A program made the position numbers and the translations under genes. From positions 1 to 33,837 of the IMG/VR virus record IMGVR_UViG_3300046010_002884: a stretch of 33,837 nucleotides of DNA; one strand, written 5' to 3'. The DNA is from a virus. This document shows positions 21,324 through 27,805 of the stretch, one piece after another. Within the stretch, counting starts at the first letter, position 1, and every line of letters begins with the position of its first letter. Under the pieces are notes generated by a model. It saw only the letters and a list, made by a program, of their open reading frames with translations, was not told the DNA's origin and did not search any database.

Positions 21324-22606
21324 AAATCAATTCTATTGGGTGGGAACTCGTTGGCTTTGGTGAAGGGAAGGTGGCACTGGATGTCTGCCGTGCCGAGTGA
21401 ACCGTTGCGATTCTTTCGGACAATGACTTCCATCAGGTCAGCCTCCTTGCTCTTGTCATGCTCGTAGGGTCGATAAACAAAAGCAATTTTGTCAGCATCA
21501 AACTCAAGTTGCCCTGTTTCCCGAAGGTCGGACATGATGGGCCTGTGGTCTGCCCTGCCCTCGGTTGCACGTGATAGGGATGACACCACAACCCCGAACA
21601 CCTTCTGCCTCTTGCAGATGGTCTTAAGCGTTTTGCTGATGTTGGTCATCTGCTCGATTTTAGGTTTCGGCTTGTCCATCTTGGTTGGCTCGATGAGTTG
21701 CAGGTAGTCGAGATAAAATCCGCAAACGCCGTACTTGGTTTTGAGTTTGGCGATTTCGCCTTCAATGCGGTCGAGGTTGGCTTGGTGCAGGTCAACGATA
21801 TACAGCGGCTTTGACTTAAGGAGGTCAGCCTTTTTCCCCAAGTCGAGAAATTGGTCGGAGGTGATTCGCTCGGTGGGGTTGAGGAAGTGCGACCCATCCA
21901 TCTCCGCAAGGTTAGAAAGCATCCGTTGGCTTAATTGGTCAGCACTCATTTCCATCGTAAAGAAGACCACAGGAATGTCAGCCATCGCTTGGTTCATGGC
22001 TATTTGCAGGGCAAGCAAGGTCTTACCCATCGCAGGGCGACCGCCCAGCAAAACGAACTCGGATGGCTTAAATCCTGTGAGCATACGGTCAAGCGGGCTG
22101 ATGAAGGTGGGGTAAACCGAATCCTTGCGTCTGCCCTCCCTCACCTCGTTCATGTTCAGCAGGTACTCCTTGGCGAGTTCGTGGGCAGTGGTTTCGGAAG
22201 CATTGGTTTCCACGGCCTGCATGGCTTGGAAGCGGGCGAAGGCTCTTGGAATATCACGGTCAGCCGCAAGGTCGTCCATGATTTGCTGCTCCTCCCTTGC
22301 CTTCCACGCTTGGTTCAGGTCAGCGGCGTAGGTCTTCCAGTCCGAGGTGATAGTAATCCCATCGGCAAAGAATCCAAGGTCGAGGGTTACAAAGGCTTGA
22401 TTGTTTTCAACGAGGTATTGGTGGATGGTAACCAAGTCCACGGGTCGCTCTGCTCGGTGCAGGGCTTCGATGGCTCGGTAGATGAACACGTTGTTTCCTG
22501 TGAACAGGCGTTCAGGGATTTGCATGAGGAAGGATGCTCGGTCAATGAAGGCATCCATCAGGCAGGACAAAAGCCTGCGTTCAGCGGTAGCGTGGTAGGT
22601 CTGCAT
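21320..22606 (-). CDS. DnaB-like replicative helicase
   Basis: 428 residues, typical for DnaB. The N-terminal domain (AERRLLSCLMDAF, then HRAERPVDLVTIHQYLVEN) is the primase-contacting collar. The RecA-like domain has Walker A GGRPAMGKT (~188-196), VVFFTMEMSADQL (~215-227), the B motif VCGFYLDYLQLI (~294-305), SKTLKTICKRQKVFGVVVSSLSRATEGR (~318-345) and the final RETGQLEFDADKIAFVYRPYEHD. It would unwind phage DNA as a hexamer loaded by the initiator encoded just upstream, in an arrangement like lambda O-P or the Rep-DnaB pairs of other phages. It overlaps the initiator gene by 26 bases. Confidence 0.93.
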   Translation of the reverse strand: MQTYHATAERRLLSCLMDAFIDRASFLMQIPERLFTGNNVFIYRAIEALHRAERPVDLVTIHQYLVENNQAFVTLDLGFFADGITITSDWKTYAADLNQAWKAREEQQIMDDLAADRDIPRAFARFQAMQAVETNASETTAHELAKEYLLNMNEVREGRRKDSVYPTFISPLDRMLTGFKPSEFVLLGGRPAMGKTLLALQIAMNQAMADIPVVFFTMEMSADQLSQRMLSNLAEMDGSHFLNPTERITSDQFLDLGKKADLLKSKPLYIVDLHQANLDRIEGEIAKLKTKYGVCGFYLDYLQLIEPTKMDKPKPKIEQMTNISKTLKTICKRQKVFGVVVSSLSRATEGRADHRPIMSDLRETGQLEFDADKIAFVYRPYEHDKSKEADLMEVIVRKNRNGSLGTADIQCHLPFTKANEFPPNRIDL

Positions 22607-23288
22607 CTTCGGATTGGTTTAGTAGTGGTCTTGCAAAGGTATTGGTTCGGACGATGGCCTCGTCTTCCCAGCGGGCTTGGTTTAGGTAGGTTGCGGCATG
22701 GGGAACGAACTGCACCTCCGTATTGGCATATAGGCGGGTGATGTTGTCGATGGCCTTCTGCTGGTTTTCATCCGATAGCTTGGCGAAGGCTTTGGATGCG
22801 GATTGCTTGGAGGTCTTGCGGGGATAGGCACTCCAAAAGGAATCAAAAAGCACACAATCTTTCTTCTCCCTCTTCTCTTCTCTCCTCTTCTCTTCTCTAT
22901 TGAACACAGGTTCAACGTAGGTTGAAGGTAAGTTCAACGTAGGTTCAACCTTAGTTAAATTTTCTTCAACCTTGGTTGACCTCCTTTCGGCACTTCTTTT
23001 GCCTGCTTCGGACATCTTGGTGCGGTGCAGGTTTGCGTCTTCCCATTGAATGTCAAGGAATTTAATAAACACGGACGTTCCGTTGGTTTCAACAAGACGA
23101 GTGGCGAGGAGCCGTTGAAGATGCCCATCAGCTTCCAACTCTGCGTGTTCGGATGACATCTCGCACTCGGCGTTCCAATAGACGCAACAAAGTCGGATAA
23201 AGGCCACCTGCACCTCGGCGGGTTGCCGTGAGATTCTGCCCATCATCCAATCGGCTGGGCAGAACTTGAACCATGGTATGGGTCTCAT
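22581..23288 (-). CDS. Replication initiation / helicase loader-like protein
   Basis: 235 residues from ATG 23288, which overlaps the previous stop as ATGA (a longer frame to 23309 is rejected). The N-terminal MRPIPWFKFCPADWMMGRI and QPAEVQVAFIRLCCVYWN resemble the winged-helix domain of phage replication initiators (DnaD/O-like). The middle (~105-140) is hydrophilic and contains KVEENLTKVEPTLN followed by a REEKRREEKREKK basic-acidic stretch. The C-terminal domain FDSFWSAYPRKTSKQSASKAF plus HAATYLNQARWED is typical of DnaD-like and helicase-loader phage proteins. It sits directly before DnaB, and its gene holds the periodic repeat described separately. Confidence 0.75.
   Translation of the reverse strand: MRPIPWFKFCPADWMMGRISRQPAEVQVAFIRLCCVYWNAECEMSSEHAELEADGHLQRLLATRLVETNGTSVFIKFLDIQWEDANLHRTKMSEAGKRSAERRSTKVEENLTKVEPTLNLPSTYVEPVFNREEKRREEKREKKDCVLFDSFWSAYPRKTSKQSASKAFAKLSDENQQKAIDNITRLYANTEVQFVPHAATYLNQARWEDEAIVRTNTFARPLLNQSEDADLPRYR
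22858..22898. repeat. 41-base pyrimidine tract inside the initiator gene
   Basis: All 41 bases on the plus strand are C or T (purines only on the coding strand), encoding the Arg/Glu/Lys stretch. It directly adjoins the 11-bp-periodic repeats. Such tracts often lie next to iterons at replication origins, where they can unwind or form triplexes. The amino-acid composition alone might explain it. Confidence 0.7.
22899..22980. repeat. 11-bp-periodic repeat cluster, candidate replication origin
   Basis: Plus-strand units at 11-base spacing: ATTGAACACAG, GTTCAACGTAG, GTTGAAGGTAA, GTTCAACGTAG, GTTCAACCTTA, GTTAAATTTTC, TTCAACCTTGG. Exact 14-mers GTTCAACGTAGGTT occur at 22910-22923 and 22932-22945. 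Eleven bases is about one helical turn and is not a multiple of the codon length, so the pattern is not explained by a protein repeat. It lies within the initiator gene, as the iterons of lambda O do. Confidence 0.6.
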
Positions 23289-23812
23289 AATTTTCTTGCA
23301 ATTACGCAATCTTCGGGGATTTCGCTAAATTTCATAAACATAAACGATTCTTGACTTCGCTCTATTCCTTTTCTATGCCTCCACGGTAATTCATGCTTAT
23401 TTGAATAAATTTTTAACTGCAACAAATCCAATAGTACATAACTTATTATTTCCCCATTGCTAGCTTCGCCGCAGAAATAAAGTTGCGATGTGCAATAGTA
23501 CCATGCCCCCTTTTTTCCTGACCTTTTTTCGGTTTCAAAGGTTACAGTATGAAAGCCTTTAAAAAGGCATTTTTCTTGGAGCGTCAATCTGCTACCGTCC
23601 TTAAGGGTTAAAATCATGTCAATGCCTTCGGTGGCATCATACCTGCCTTTTAATTCATCACGACTCACTTCCGTCGTTTTTTCACCATCAGCAAGAGGCA
23701 GAATTTCCCTGTAAATATTATTAATTAACTGAATATATTTACCCGCTTTATCGCTTCTTTCTTTTAAATAATCGTTTACATCAATTATTTTAATCCTTTC
23801 TATACCAACCAT
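23285..23812 (-). CDS. Putative PD-(D/E)XK endonuclease, partner of the ParB-methyltransferase
   Basis: 175 residues from ATG 23812, overlapping the methyltransferase end by 13 bases; the extra in-frame ATG at 23860 lies well inside that gene and is less likely. The middle reads YDATEGIDMILTLKDGSRLTLQEKCL (~57-82 from this start): G-I-D followed by ten or more residues and Q-E-K matches the PD-(D/E)XK nuclease pattern (Asp, then x-E-x-K). Downstream it has GAWYYCTSQLYFCGEAS. The gene is AT-rich like its methyltransferase partner, unlike the flanking replication genes. The likely role is restriction of DNA lacking the partner's methylation; an alternative is degradation of host DNA. Confidence 0.5.
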   Translation of the reverse strand: MVGIERIKIIDVNDYLKERSDKAGKYIQLINNIYREILPLADGEKTTEVSRDELKGRYDATEGIDMILTLKDGSRLTLQEKCLFKGFHTVTFETEKRSGKKGAWYYCTSQLYFCGEASNGEIISYVLLDLLQLKIYSNKHELPWRHRKGIERSQESFMFMKFSEIPEDCVIARKL

Positions 23813-25098
23813 GGCGTTATTTTTGTAAGTTCCTGGAATCGTGATAGGATGATATTGCAATAGGCTGGGTCAACTTCATAAGCAATGCAAGTTCTTCCCG
23901 TGTTTTCCGCTGCAAGTAAGGTTGTCCCAGAGCCACAAAACGGGTCGCATATCGTTTCTTTTTCTTTGGTTGTTTTCTTGATTATTTCCTCCATTAACAC
24001 GATTGGTTTTTGTGTTGGATGAAACCTTTTCTGGTTATTACCGTGAATGCTATCAGCGTTAACAACGCCGCCATGCAGAACCCTTACCATAATTGAGGAC
24101 TTTTTTGTTGCCGCACTCTTGAACCATGCAAGTTCAAATGGGCTTCCAATCATGTCGTCAAGTTCGTCTTTTAAACGCTTATCCCAGCAAAGCCATCCAC
24201 CTGTGGGCAAGTGTCTTGTGAAATAATTGGCCCCAAATAAAACAACCGTATCTCGATTTAAAAACGGCCTTGGGTCAAATTCCTCGGCATCTCCTTCTAT
24301 CTTTTTAAAATCGCTTTCGGTTCCATCCCACTTCTTCCAGTCGGGATTATAGTCAATGCCATAAGGTGGGTCGGTGATAATAGCGGTCGCTTCATTCTTA
24401 AGAAAATCGTATGCACTTGCACAGGTTAATGTGTGCTTTCCAAGAATCCATACTTGACCAAATTGAACATTAAATTTTTCTGTTATTTCCTCCTGTTTAT
24501 TGGCTTCAATTATTTCTCGGCTTTTACGATTTTGTAATATTTCTGCTTTCTCCTGCTTTTTAATCTCCTGATATGCTTGGTTAATACTGACCTCGCCAGT
24601 GCGTAGTTGCTGCTTAACATCATCGGTAGCCTTGGCTTGAAGAACCTTGACCTTGGCGATGGTGTCATGGCTGACGTTGGCAATCTTAGCAAGTTCTTTT
24701 CTTGTTTCAATAGGCTTGTAACTTTCCGCAGATTTCTGCGGAATGTCTATTCTTGTGCCTTGATTTGCCTTGGCCTTATCTCTAATTACTTGCTCCAATT
24801 CCAAAGCCAAGACGCTGCGTTGAAATGCTTGCAGGTTACGCCTGCCAAACTGGTTAAGAATCATCCACTCCTTGCACTCATTAAGGTCGGTAAATTGCAT
24901 CGCCTTGGTTGTAAATGGTATGCCAAATTCCTGTGCAATGGAATAGCGGTTGTGTCCATCCACAATTGTTCCATCCCAAGTCAGGATAGCTTCACGGATG
25001 CCTTCCGATAGAATGTTGTTGGTTAGTTGCTGATATTCTAACGAGGTTAGCGGAGGTATCAGTGATTGGAGTTCGGGGTTGATGTTGAGTTTTTGCAT
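23800..25098 (-). CDS. ParB-domain / DNA methyltransferase fusion
   Basis: 432 residues. The N-terminal ParB/Sulfiredoxin-like domain is visible in LTSLEYQQLTNNILSEGIREAILTWDGTIVDGHNRYSIAQEF (~17-60). Next comes a helical KorB-like region with a helix-turn-helix (ELAKIANVSHDTIAKVKVL, ~137-155) and a linker coiled coil. The methyltransferase has motif IV ITDPPYGIDY (~240-250) and, near the C-terminus, CDPFCGSGTTLLAA (motif I). The order IV then I makes it beta-class. ParB-methyltransferase fusions are common on mobile elements and usually provide DNA modification. Low GC relative to neighbours suggests recent acquisition. A terminator lies directly before it. Confidence 0.85.
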   Translation of the reverse strand: MQKLNINPELQSLIPPLTSLEYQQLTNNILSEGIREAILTWDGTIVDGHNRYSIAQEFGIPFTTKAMQFTDLNECKEWMILNQFGRRNLQAFQRSVLALELEQVIRDKAKANQGTRIDIPQKSAESYKPIETRKELAKIANVSHDTIAKVKVLQAKATDDVKQQLRTGEVSINQAYQEIKKQEKAEILQNRKSREIIEANKQEEITEKFNVQFGQVWILGKHTLTCASAYDFLKNEATAIITDPPYGIDYNPDWKKWDGTESDFKKIEGDAEEFDPRPFLNRDTVVLFGANYFTRHLPTGGWLCWDKRLKDELDDMIGSPFELAWFKSAATKKSSIMVRVLHGGVVNADSIHGNNQKRFHPTQKPIVLMEEIIKKTTKEKETICDPFCGSGTTLLAAENTGRTCIAYEVDPAYCNIILSRFQELTKITPWLV

Positions 25099-25118
25099 GG
25101 TTGATTGGTTATGTGGTT

Positions 25119-25156
25119 AAAAAAAAATACCCCCGACTGATTGAGGCAGCCGAGGG
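25119..25156 (-). terminator. Rho-independent terminator before the ParB-methyltransferase gene
   Basis: On the minus strand CCCTCGGCTG (25156-25147) pairs with CAGTCGGGGG (25139-25130), ten pairs with two wobbles, a 7-base loop, then TATTTTTTTTT (to 25119). It ends about 20 bases before ATG 25098 and would block read-through from the SSB-like gene, or act as an attenuator in the leader. Confidence 0.7.
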
Positions 25157-25222
25157 TAGGGGTTCAAGCATGACCCTTTATCGGTAGTACCATGTGGCCT
25201 CAATTACACACGGACTGACGCA

Positions 25223-25230
25223 CAAATATA
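25223..25230 (-). promoter_or_regulatory. TATATTTG box in the 135-base leader of the ParB-methyltransferase gene
   Basis: The minus strand reads TATATTTG, an exact fit to TAnnTTTG, four bases after the stop of the SSB-like gene. A transcript from here would carry a leader of about 115 bases containing the terminator hairpin at 25119-25156, so the gene may be controlled by attenuation. Confidence 0.4.
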
Positions 25231-25233
25231 CGA

Positions 25234-25482
25234 TTAGAATGGCATATCACCGTCTTGGGGTGCAAAACTCTCGCCGCTGGCTTGCTGCTCCTGTATGGGT
25301 TCTACCGTTCCTGATAGGAAATTCTTGCCTGACTTGGTTGATTGTCGCACCCATGCGGAGAGGCGCATCTTGGTGCCATCGGGCATAATTAGTTCCCCAC
25401 GGTAGTCAGGGCGTTTCGGGTTGTCGCCCTTGTCGTTGGCGAACAGGCTGAAGGTGTTGGGTTGTGGTGTGTAGTTGCTCAT
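25234..25482 (-). CDS. SSB-like single-stranded-DNA-binding protein
   Basis: 82 residues, shorter than host SSB. The core RGELIMPDGTKMRLSAWVRQSTKSGKNFLSGTVEPI (~28-63) looks like an OB-fold beta barrel of the DUF736/SSB-like type. The C-terminus ends in DGDMPF, close to the acidic tip (D-D-x-P-F) of SSB that recruits replication proteins. It is followed by DNA repair and replication genes. The leader TTTAACCCCAAACCC precedes the ATG. It should coat single-stranded DNA during replication and support the annealing protein encoded upstream. Confidence 0.65.
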   Translation of the reverse strand: MSNYTPQPNTFSLFANDKGDNPKRPDYRGELIMPDGTKMRLSAWVRQSTKSGKNFLSGTVEPIQEQQASGESFAPQDGDMPF

Positions 25483-25492
25483 GGGTTTGGGG

Positions 25493-25762
25493 TTAAAGGT
25501 TTGGGTCTTTGATTGGAATTAGGTGTTGTAAGTCGTTGTTTTTCTTCGGGTCGAACCAGTAATGGCAGCGGTGCGAATATAGGTGGCCCGTGGCTCTTAG
25601 GTCGTTGAGGATGCGATACATGATGCGGATATGGATGCCAAGGGCTTCGGCCAATTCCGTGGCCCTGTAGGGCTTTTCGAGTAGCAGCATTGCGGCGTTC
25701 ACTCCTGCGACCCTGCCGACAATTTGTACGCCGGGTCTTTTCTTGGGGGGTGCTGGTCTCAT
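25493..25762 (-). CDS. Winged-helix DNA-binding protein
   Basis: 89 residues. A basic, Pro/Arg-rich N-terminus (MRPAPPKKRPGVQIV) precedes a winged-helix candidate: AAMLLLEKPYRATELAEALGIHIRIMYRILNDLRATGHLYSHRCHYWF (~23-70), with the recognition helix around IHIRIMYRILNDL and a wing ending in His/Tyr. It is the size of small phage repressors or regulators, in the middle of the early operon. Target and role cannot be read from the sequence. Confidence 0.6.
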   Translation of the reverse strand: MRPAPPKKRPGVQIVGRVAGVNAAMLLLEKPYRATELAEALGIHIRIMYRILNDLRATGHLYSHRCHYWFDPKKNNDLQHLIPIKDPNL

Positions 25763-25772
25763 ATCGGTGGCT

Positions 25773-26219
25773 TCAACGAAACGTTACTGCAATGGACGGC
25801 TTGGTTCCCTTGGCTGGACATACAGGAACGACCTCGCCAGTTGCCTCATCGATGACGGTCATCTTCCCGGCATTGCGAAATGCTGTCTTCAGCAGTTCTT
25901 CACGGCCCTTTATCATGGAGTTGAGGTTCGCCCATTCCTTGTCGACTGTGTAGTCAGGGGTCATTGCACCCTCCTTGAGTTGGATGTCAGCACCGAAGGC
26001 GGAGAAGGTTCTGCCGTTCAATTCGGCCTCATCCCACACGATTTGCTCGGTTGACCGTAGGACTTGCTCAAGTGCCTTGATGATGGCTTTGAGGCGAACG
26101 TGAGCGGCGACTGGGTTGACCTCTCCTTCTTCAATGCGAAGGATGAGGCCAGTGGCGATTGCGGAGATGTCAGCCTTGCTGATATCCGACTTGGGGATTG
26201 AAACGAGTTCTTGGTTCAT
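25773..26219 (-). CDS. Unknown early protein, recombination module
   Basis: 148 residues. The N-terminal half is helical (SKADISAIATGLILRIEEGEVNPVAAHVRLKAIIKALEQVLR). The C-terminal half is more polar and contains TFSAFGADIQLKEG and VIDEATGEVVPVCPAKGTKPSIAV, a short beta end. It overlaps its upstream neighbour by four bases and precedes the winged-helix gene. From memory, proteins of this form accompany phage single-strand annealing or exonuclease systems, but no motif proves it. Confidence 0.55.
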   Translation of the reverse strand: MNQELVSIPKSDISKADISAIATGLILRIEEGEVNPVAAHVRLKAIIKALEQVLRSTEQIVWDEAELNGRTFSAFGADIQLKEGAMTPDYTVDKEWANLNSMIKGREELLKTAFRNAGKMTVIDEATGEVVPVCPAKGTKPSIAVTFR

Positions 26220-26452
26220 GGCATTACGGTTTTTTCTTGTGATTCAAAAAGAAGGTGGAAGGTGAATATTTTCCTATCCCAAATGTCACGCATGGGCATG
26301 GCGAGGGAGAGGATTTCGTTGCCGCTCATCTGCCACCAGTACTCGTGTTTTTGGAGTAGATTGATGATGGCTTGCCCCATTTCGGGATGCTCGGCTTTAA
26401 TGTCGATGATTGCCTTGAATACATCGGCATTGCATTTTTCGAGTAGTGTCAT
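26216..26452 (-). CDS. Small unknown protein
   Basis: 78 residues (MTLLEKCNADVFKAIIDIKA at the start). Helical first half, then HEYWWQMSGNEILSLAMPMRDIWDRKIFTFHLLFESQ, rich in aromatic residues. It is tied by ATGA overlaps to the annealing-protein gene before it and the 148-residue gene after it, so it is surely part of the same translational unit. No family is recognised. Confidence 0.6.
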   Translation of the reverse strand: MTLLEKCNADVFKAIIDIKAEHPEMGQAIINLLQKHEYWWQMSGNEILSLAMPMRDIWDRKIFTFHLLFESQEKTVMP

Positions 26453-27015
26453 GGCTTCTTGAGTTTAGCGATTTGGTCTTGGAGGAATTTGATGCCTTTC
26501 TCGTAACGAGCTGGGGTCATGCCCTTATGGTCGGAGTACTTGAACCGCTGGTCTTCGGGGAGTTGCTCGACCAACTTAATGAAGTCAGCCTTGAGCGTTG
26601 CCATGTCAAGGTCGGAGTAAGTCGAAACCAAGCCAAGGCGGTCGGTGAGGTCGTCAAGATTGGCCTGCTGGGCAATAGCCATCTGCACCTCGTTGGCACT
26701 TGCGATGCTCGTTTCAATTCCAATTCCAAGAGCGGCTAAGCAGCGACCGAAGGCAGAGGTTTCGCAGTTCTCGACGTAGGACGTTTTGTTTATCATGGAC
26801 GAGGTGCGGTCCTCATGGGCATGGCCTGTTGCTCGGATGCGGCCTTCTGCGTCACGGATTACGGCACGAATGCAGCAACGGTCGGGTTGCAGGTCAACGA
26901 GTTCCGATTCGATGCTCCAACCTGTGTAGGCTTGTTCGGAGCGGAAGTAGAGGAGGCGTTGGTTTACTTCGACGTAATCCTTGCCTTTGATGTTGGTGGT
27001 TTTGAACTTGTGCAT
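26449..27015 (-). CDS. Probable single-strand annealing protein (Sak3/Erf-like)
   Basis: 188 residues. VNQRLLYFRSEQAYTGWSIESELV (~17-40), IRAVIRDAEGRIRATGHAHED (~49-69) and NKTSYVENCETSAFGRCLAALGIGIETSIASANEV (~76-110) match the pattern of phage annealing proteins: a beta-rich core with the signature E-N-C-E-T-S-A-x-G-R. These proteins pair complementary single strands for recombination-dependent replication and repair. The C-terminal ~70 residues are helical and variable. The leader ACTAAACCCCAAAACC precedes its ATG. Confidence 0.75.
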   Translation of the reverse strand: MHKFKTTNIKGKDYVEVNQRLLYFRSEQAYTGWSIESELVDLQPDRCCIRAVIRDAEGRIRATGHAHEDRTSSMINKTSYVENCETSAFGRCLAALGIGIETSIASANEVQMAIAQQANLDDLTDRLGLVSTYSDLDMATLKADFIKLVEQLPEDQRFKYSDHKGMTPARYEKGIKFLQDQIAKLKKP

Positions 27016-27026
27016 GGTTTTGGGGT

Positions 27027-27146
27027 TTAGTTGGTTAGGAGTGCGAAGATGAATCTGCCGAATACGATGATGCCGAGGCAGGTCGTGAGCATGATGTAGC
27101 CCGTAACAAGGGCTGCTTCGAGTTTGGCTTTGGTTTGGTTGTTCAT
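27027..27146 (-). CDS. Small single-span membrane protein
   Basis: 39 residues (MNNQTKAKLEAALVTGYIML, then TTCLGIIVFGRFIFALLTN). A short polar N-terminus is followed by about 26 hydrophobic residues, one membrane span. The leader CTCCTAAACCCCAAAACC matches that of its neighbours, which supports it as a gene despite its length. The first residues MNNQ are shared with the next gene upstream. An inhibitor of host functions or of superinfection is conceivable; nothing proves it. Confidence 0.55.
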   Translation of the reverse strand: MNNQTKAKLEAALVTGYIMLTTCLGIIVFGRFIFALLTN

Positions 27147-27167
27147 GGTTTTGGGGTTTAGGAGATT

Positions 27168-27192
27168 AAAAATGTGCGTTGGCGAGTCGCAC
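27168..27192 (-). terminator. Possible weak terminator
   Basis: On the minus strand GTGCG (27192-27188) pairs with CGCAC (27178-27174) over a 9-base loop, followed by ATTTTTAATC. Only a five-bp stem, between the first and second early genes. It may reduce, not stop, transcription. Confidence 0.35.
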
Positions 27193-27204
27193 CCCTCGGT
27201 TGAG

Positions 27205-27396
27205 TTAGTTGGCTGATTGAGGTGCTACATCAATTGTCCAAACTTTTACTCCGTTTTCAATGCTTAGGGTTTCACCTACTTGCTTGAGTTTATTAGCAAA
27301 CATGTAGCCAAAAACTGCGATAACGCTTAGGCGGTAGTCAGCATAATCCCATTGCTTGTCGTTGATGCGGAAGATTTCGGTGGCTTGGTTGTTCAT
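27205..27396 (-). CDS. First gene of the leftward early operon, unknown
   Basis: 63 residues (starting MNNQATEIFRINDKQWDYAD). The chain contains YRLSVIAVFGYMFANKL, which could be a weak hydrophobic helix, and ends in a beta-like segment KVWTIDVAPQSAN. The leader CCACTAAACCTAAAAACC before ATG 27396 is the clearest example of the recurring early leader. It would be the first gene transcribed from the promoter box at 27428-27435, the usual position for host take-over or anti-defence proteins. No family is recognised. Confidence 0.6.
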   Translation of the reverse strand: MNNQATEIFRINDKQWDYADYRLSVIAVFGYMFANKLKQVGETLSIENGVKVWTIDVAPQSAN

Positions 27397-27427
27397 GGTT
27401 TTTAGGTTTAGTGGTTGGTTTGTAGGT

Positions 27428-27435
27428 CAAAGATA
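27428..27435 (-). promoter_or_regulatory. TATCTTTG box, main early leftward promoter candidate
   Basis: The minus strand reads TATCTTTG, a perfect TAnnTTTG, about 32 bases before ATG 27396. It lies in a 157-base divergent intergenic region (27397-27553) that contains A/T runs of eight and ten (27470-27489). A TTG at the -33 distance was not clear. This would drive the whole early operon. Confidence 0.55.
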
Positions 27436-27541
27436 CAACCGTTTTCCTTTTTGCGACCTCTTGCGTCAAATTTTTTTTATTTTTTTTTATGGGCCTATTC
27501 CCCAATTCCCAATCATTCCCAATTTTCGGCATAAATAGCGT

Positions 27542-27549
27542 TAATTTTG
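27542..27549 (+). promoter_or_regulatory. TAATTTTG box, rightward promoter candidate
   Basis: The plus strand reads TAATTTTG-CGCC-ATG at 27554: box and spacer are like those at 3612 and 15084 on the other strand. It would drive the two rightward genes as a nearly leaderless transcript. Confidence 0.5.
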
Positions 27550-27553
27550 CGCC

Positions 27554-27805
27554 ATGACCTACCACTCCACTCGACCCGCAAAAGCCCTCACGAATGCCTT
27601 AGAGCGGCTGATGATATCCATATCCAACCTAGAATTGGAGCAGAACAACGTGGCCCTGTGCGAGTATCGCAGGGCTTGCGAACTGCTGGGCTACGACCCG
27701 AAGATGACCCAATGGCACAACGTCAAGGAAGTCCATGCGTCAGGACTGCCCAACGATGACCCCCACACGATTGACTACTATCCCCTCCTTAACCCCGAAG
27801 AATGA
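27554..27805 (+). CDS. Unknown protein upstream of the amidase
   Basis: 83 residues (MTYHSTRPAKALTNALERLM at the start). A helical N-terminal half, EYRRACELLGYDPKMTQWHNVKE (~38-60), and an acidic Asp/Pro-rich C-terminus. It has no signal peptide or membrane span. The stop overlaps the amidase start (ATGA at 27802), so the two are co-expressed. The function is unknown. It is one of only two plus-strand genes in the genome. Confidence 0.6.
   Translation: MTYHSTRPAKALTNALERLMISISNLELEQNNVALCEYRRACELLGYDPKMTQWHNVKEVHASGLPNDDPHTIDYYPLLNPEE

Noticed and set aside
27455-27500. A/T runs (about 10 T) between the divergent operons as a terminator
   Set aside because: No stem precedes the runs on either strand; they are more likely part of an AT-rich promoter region.
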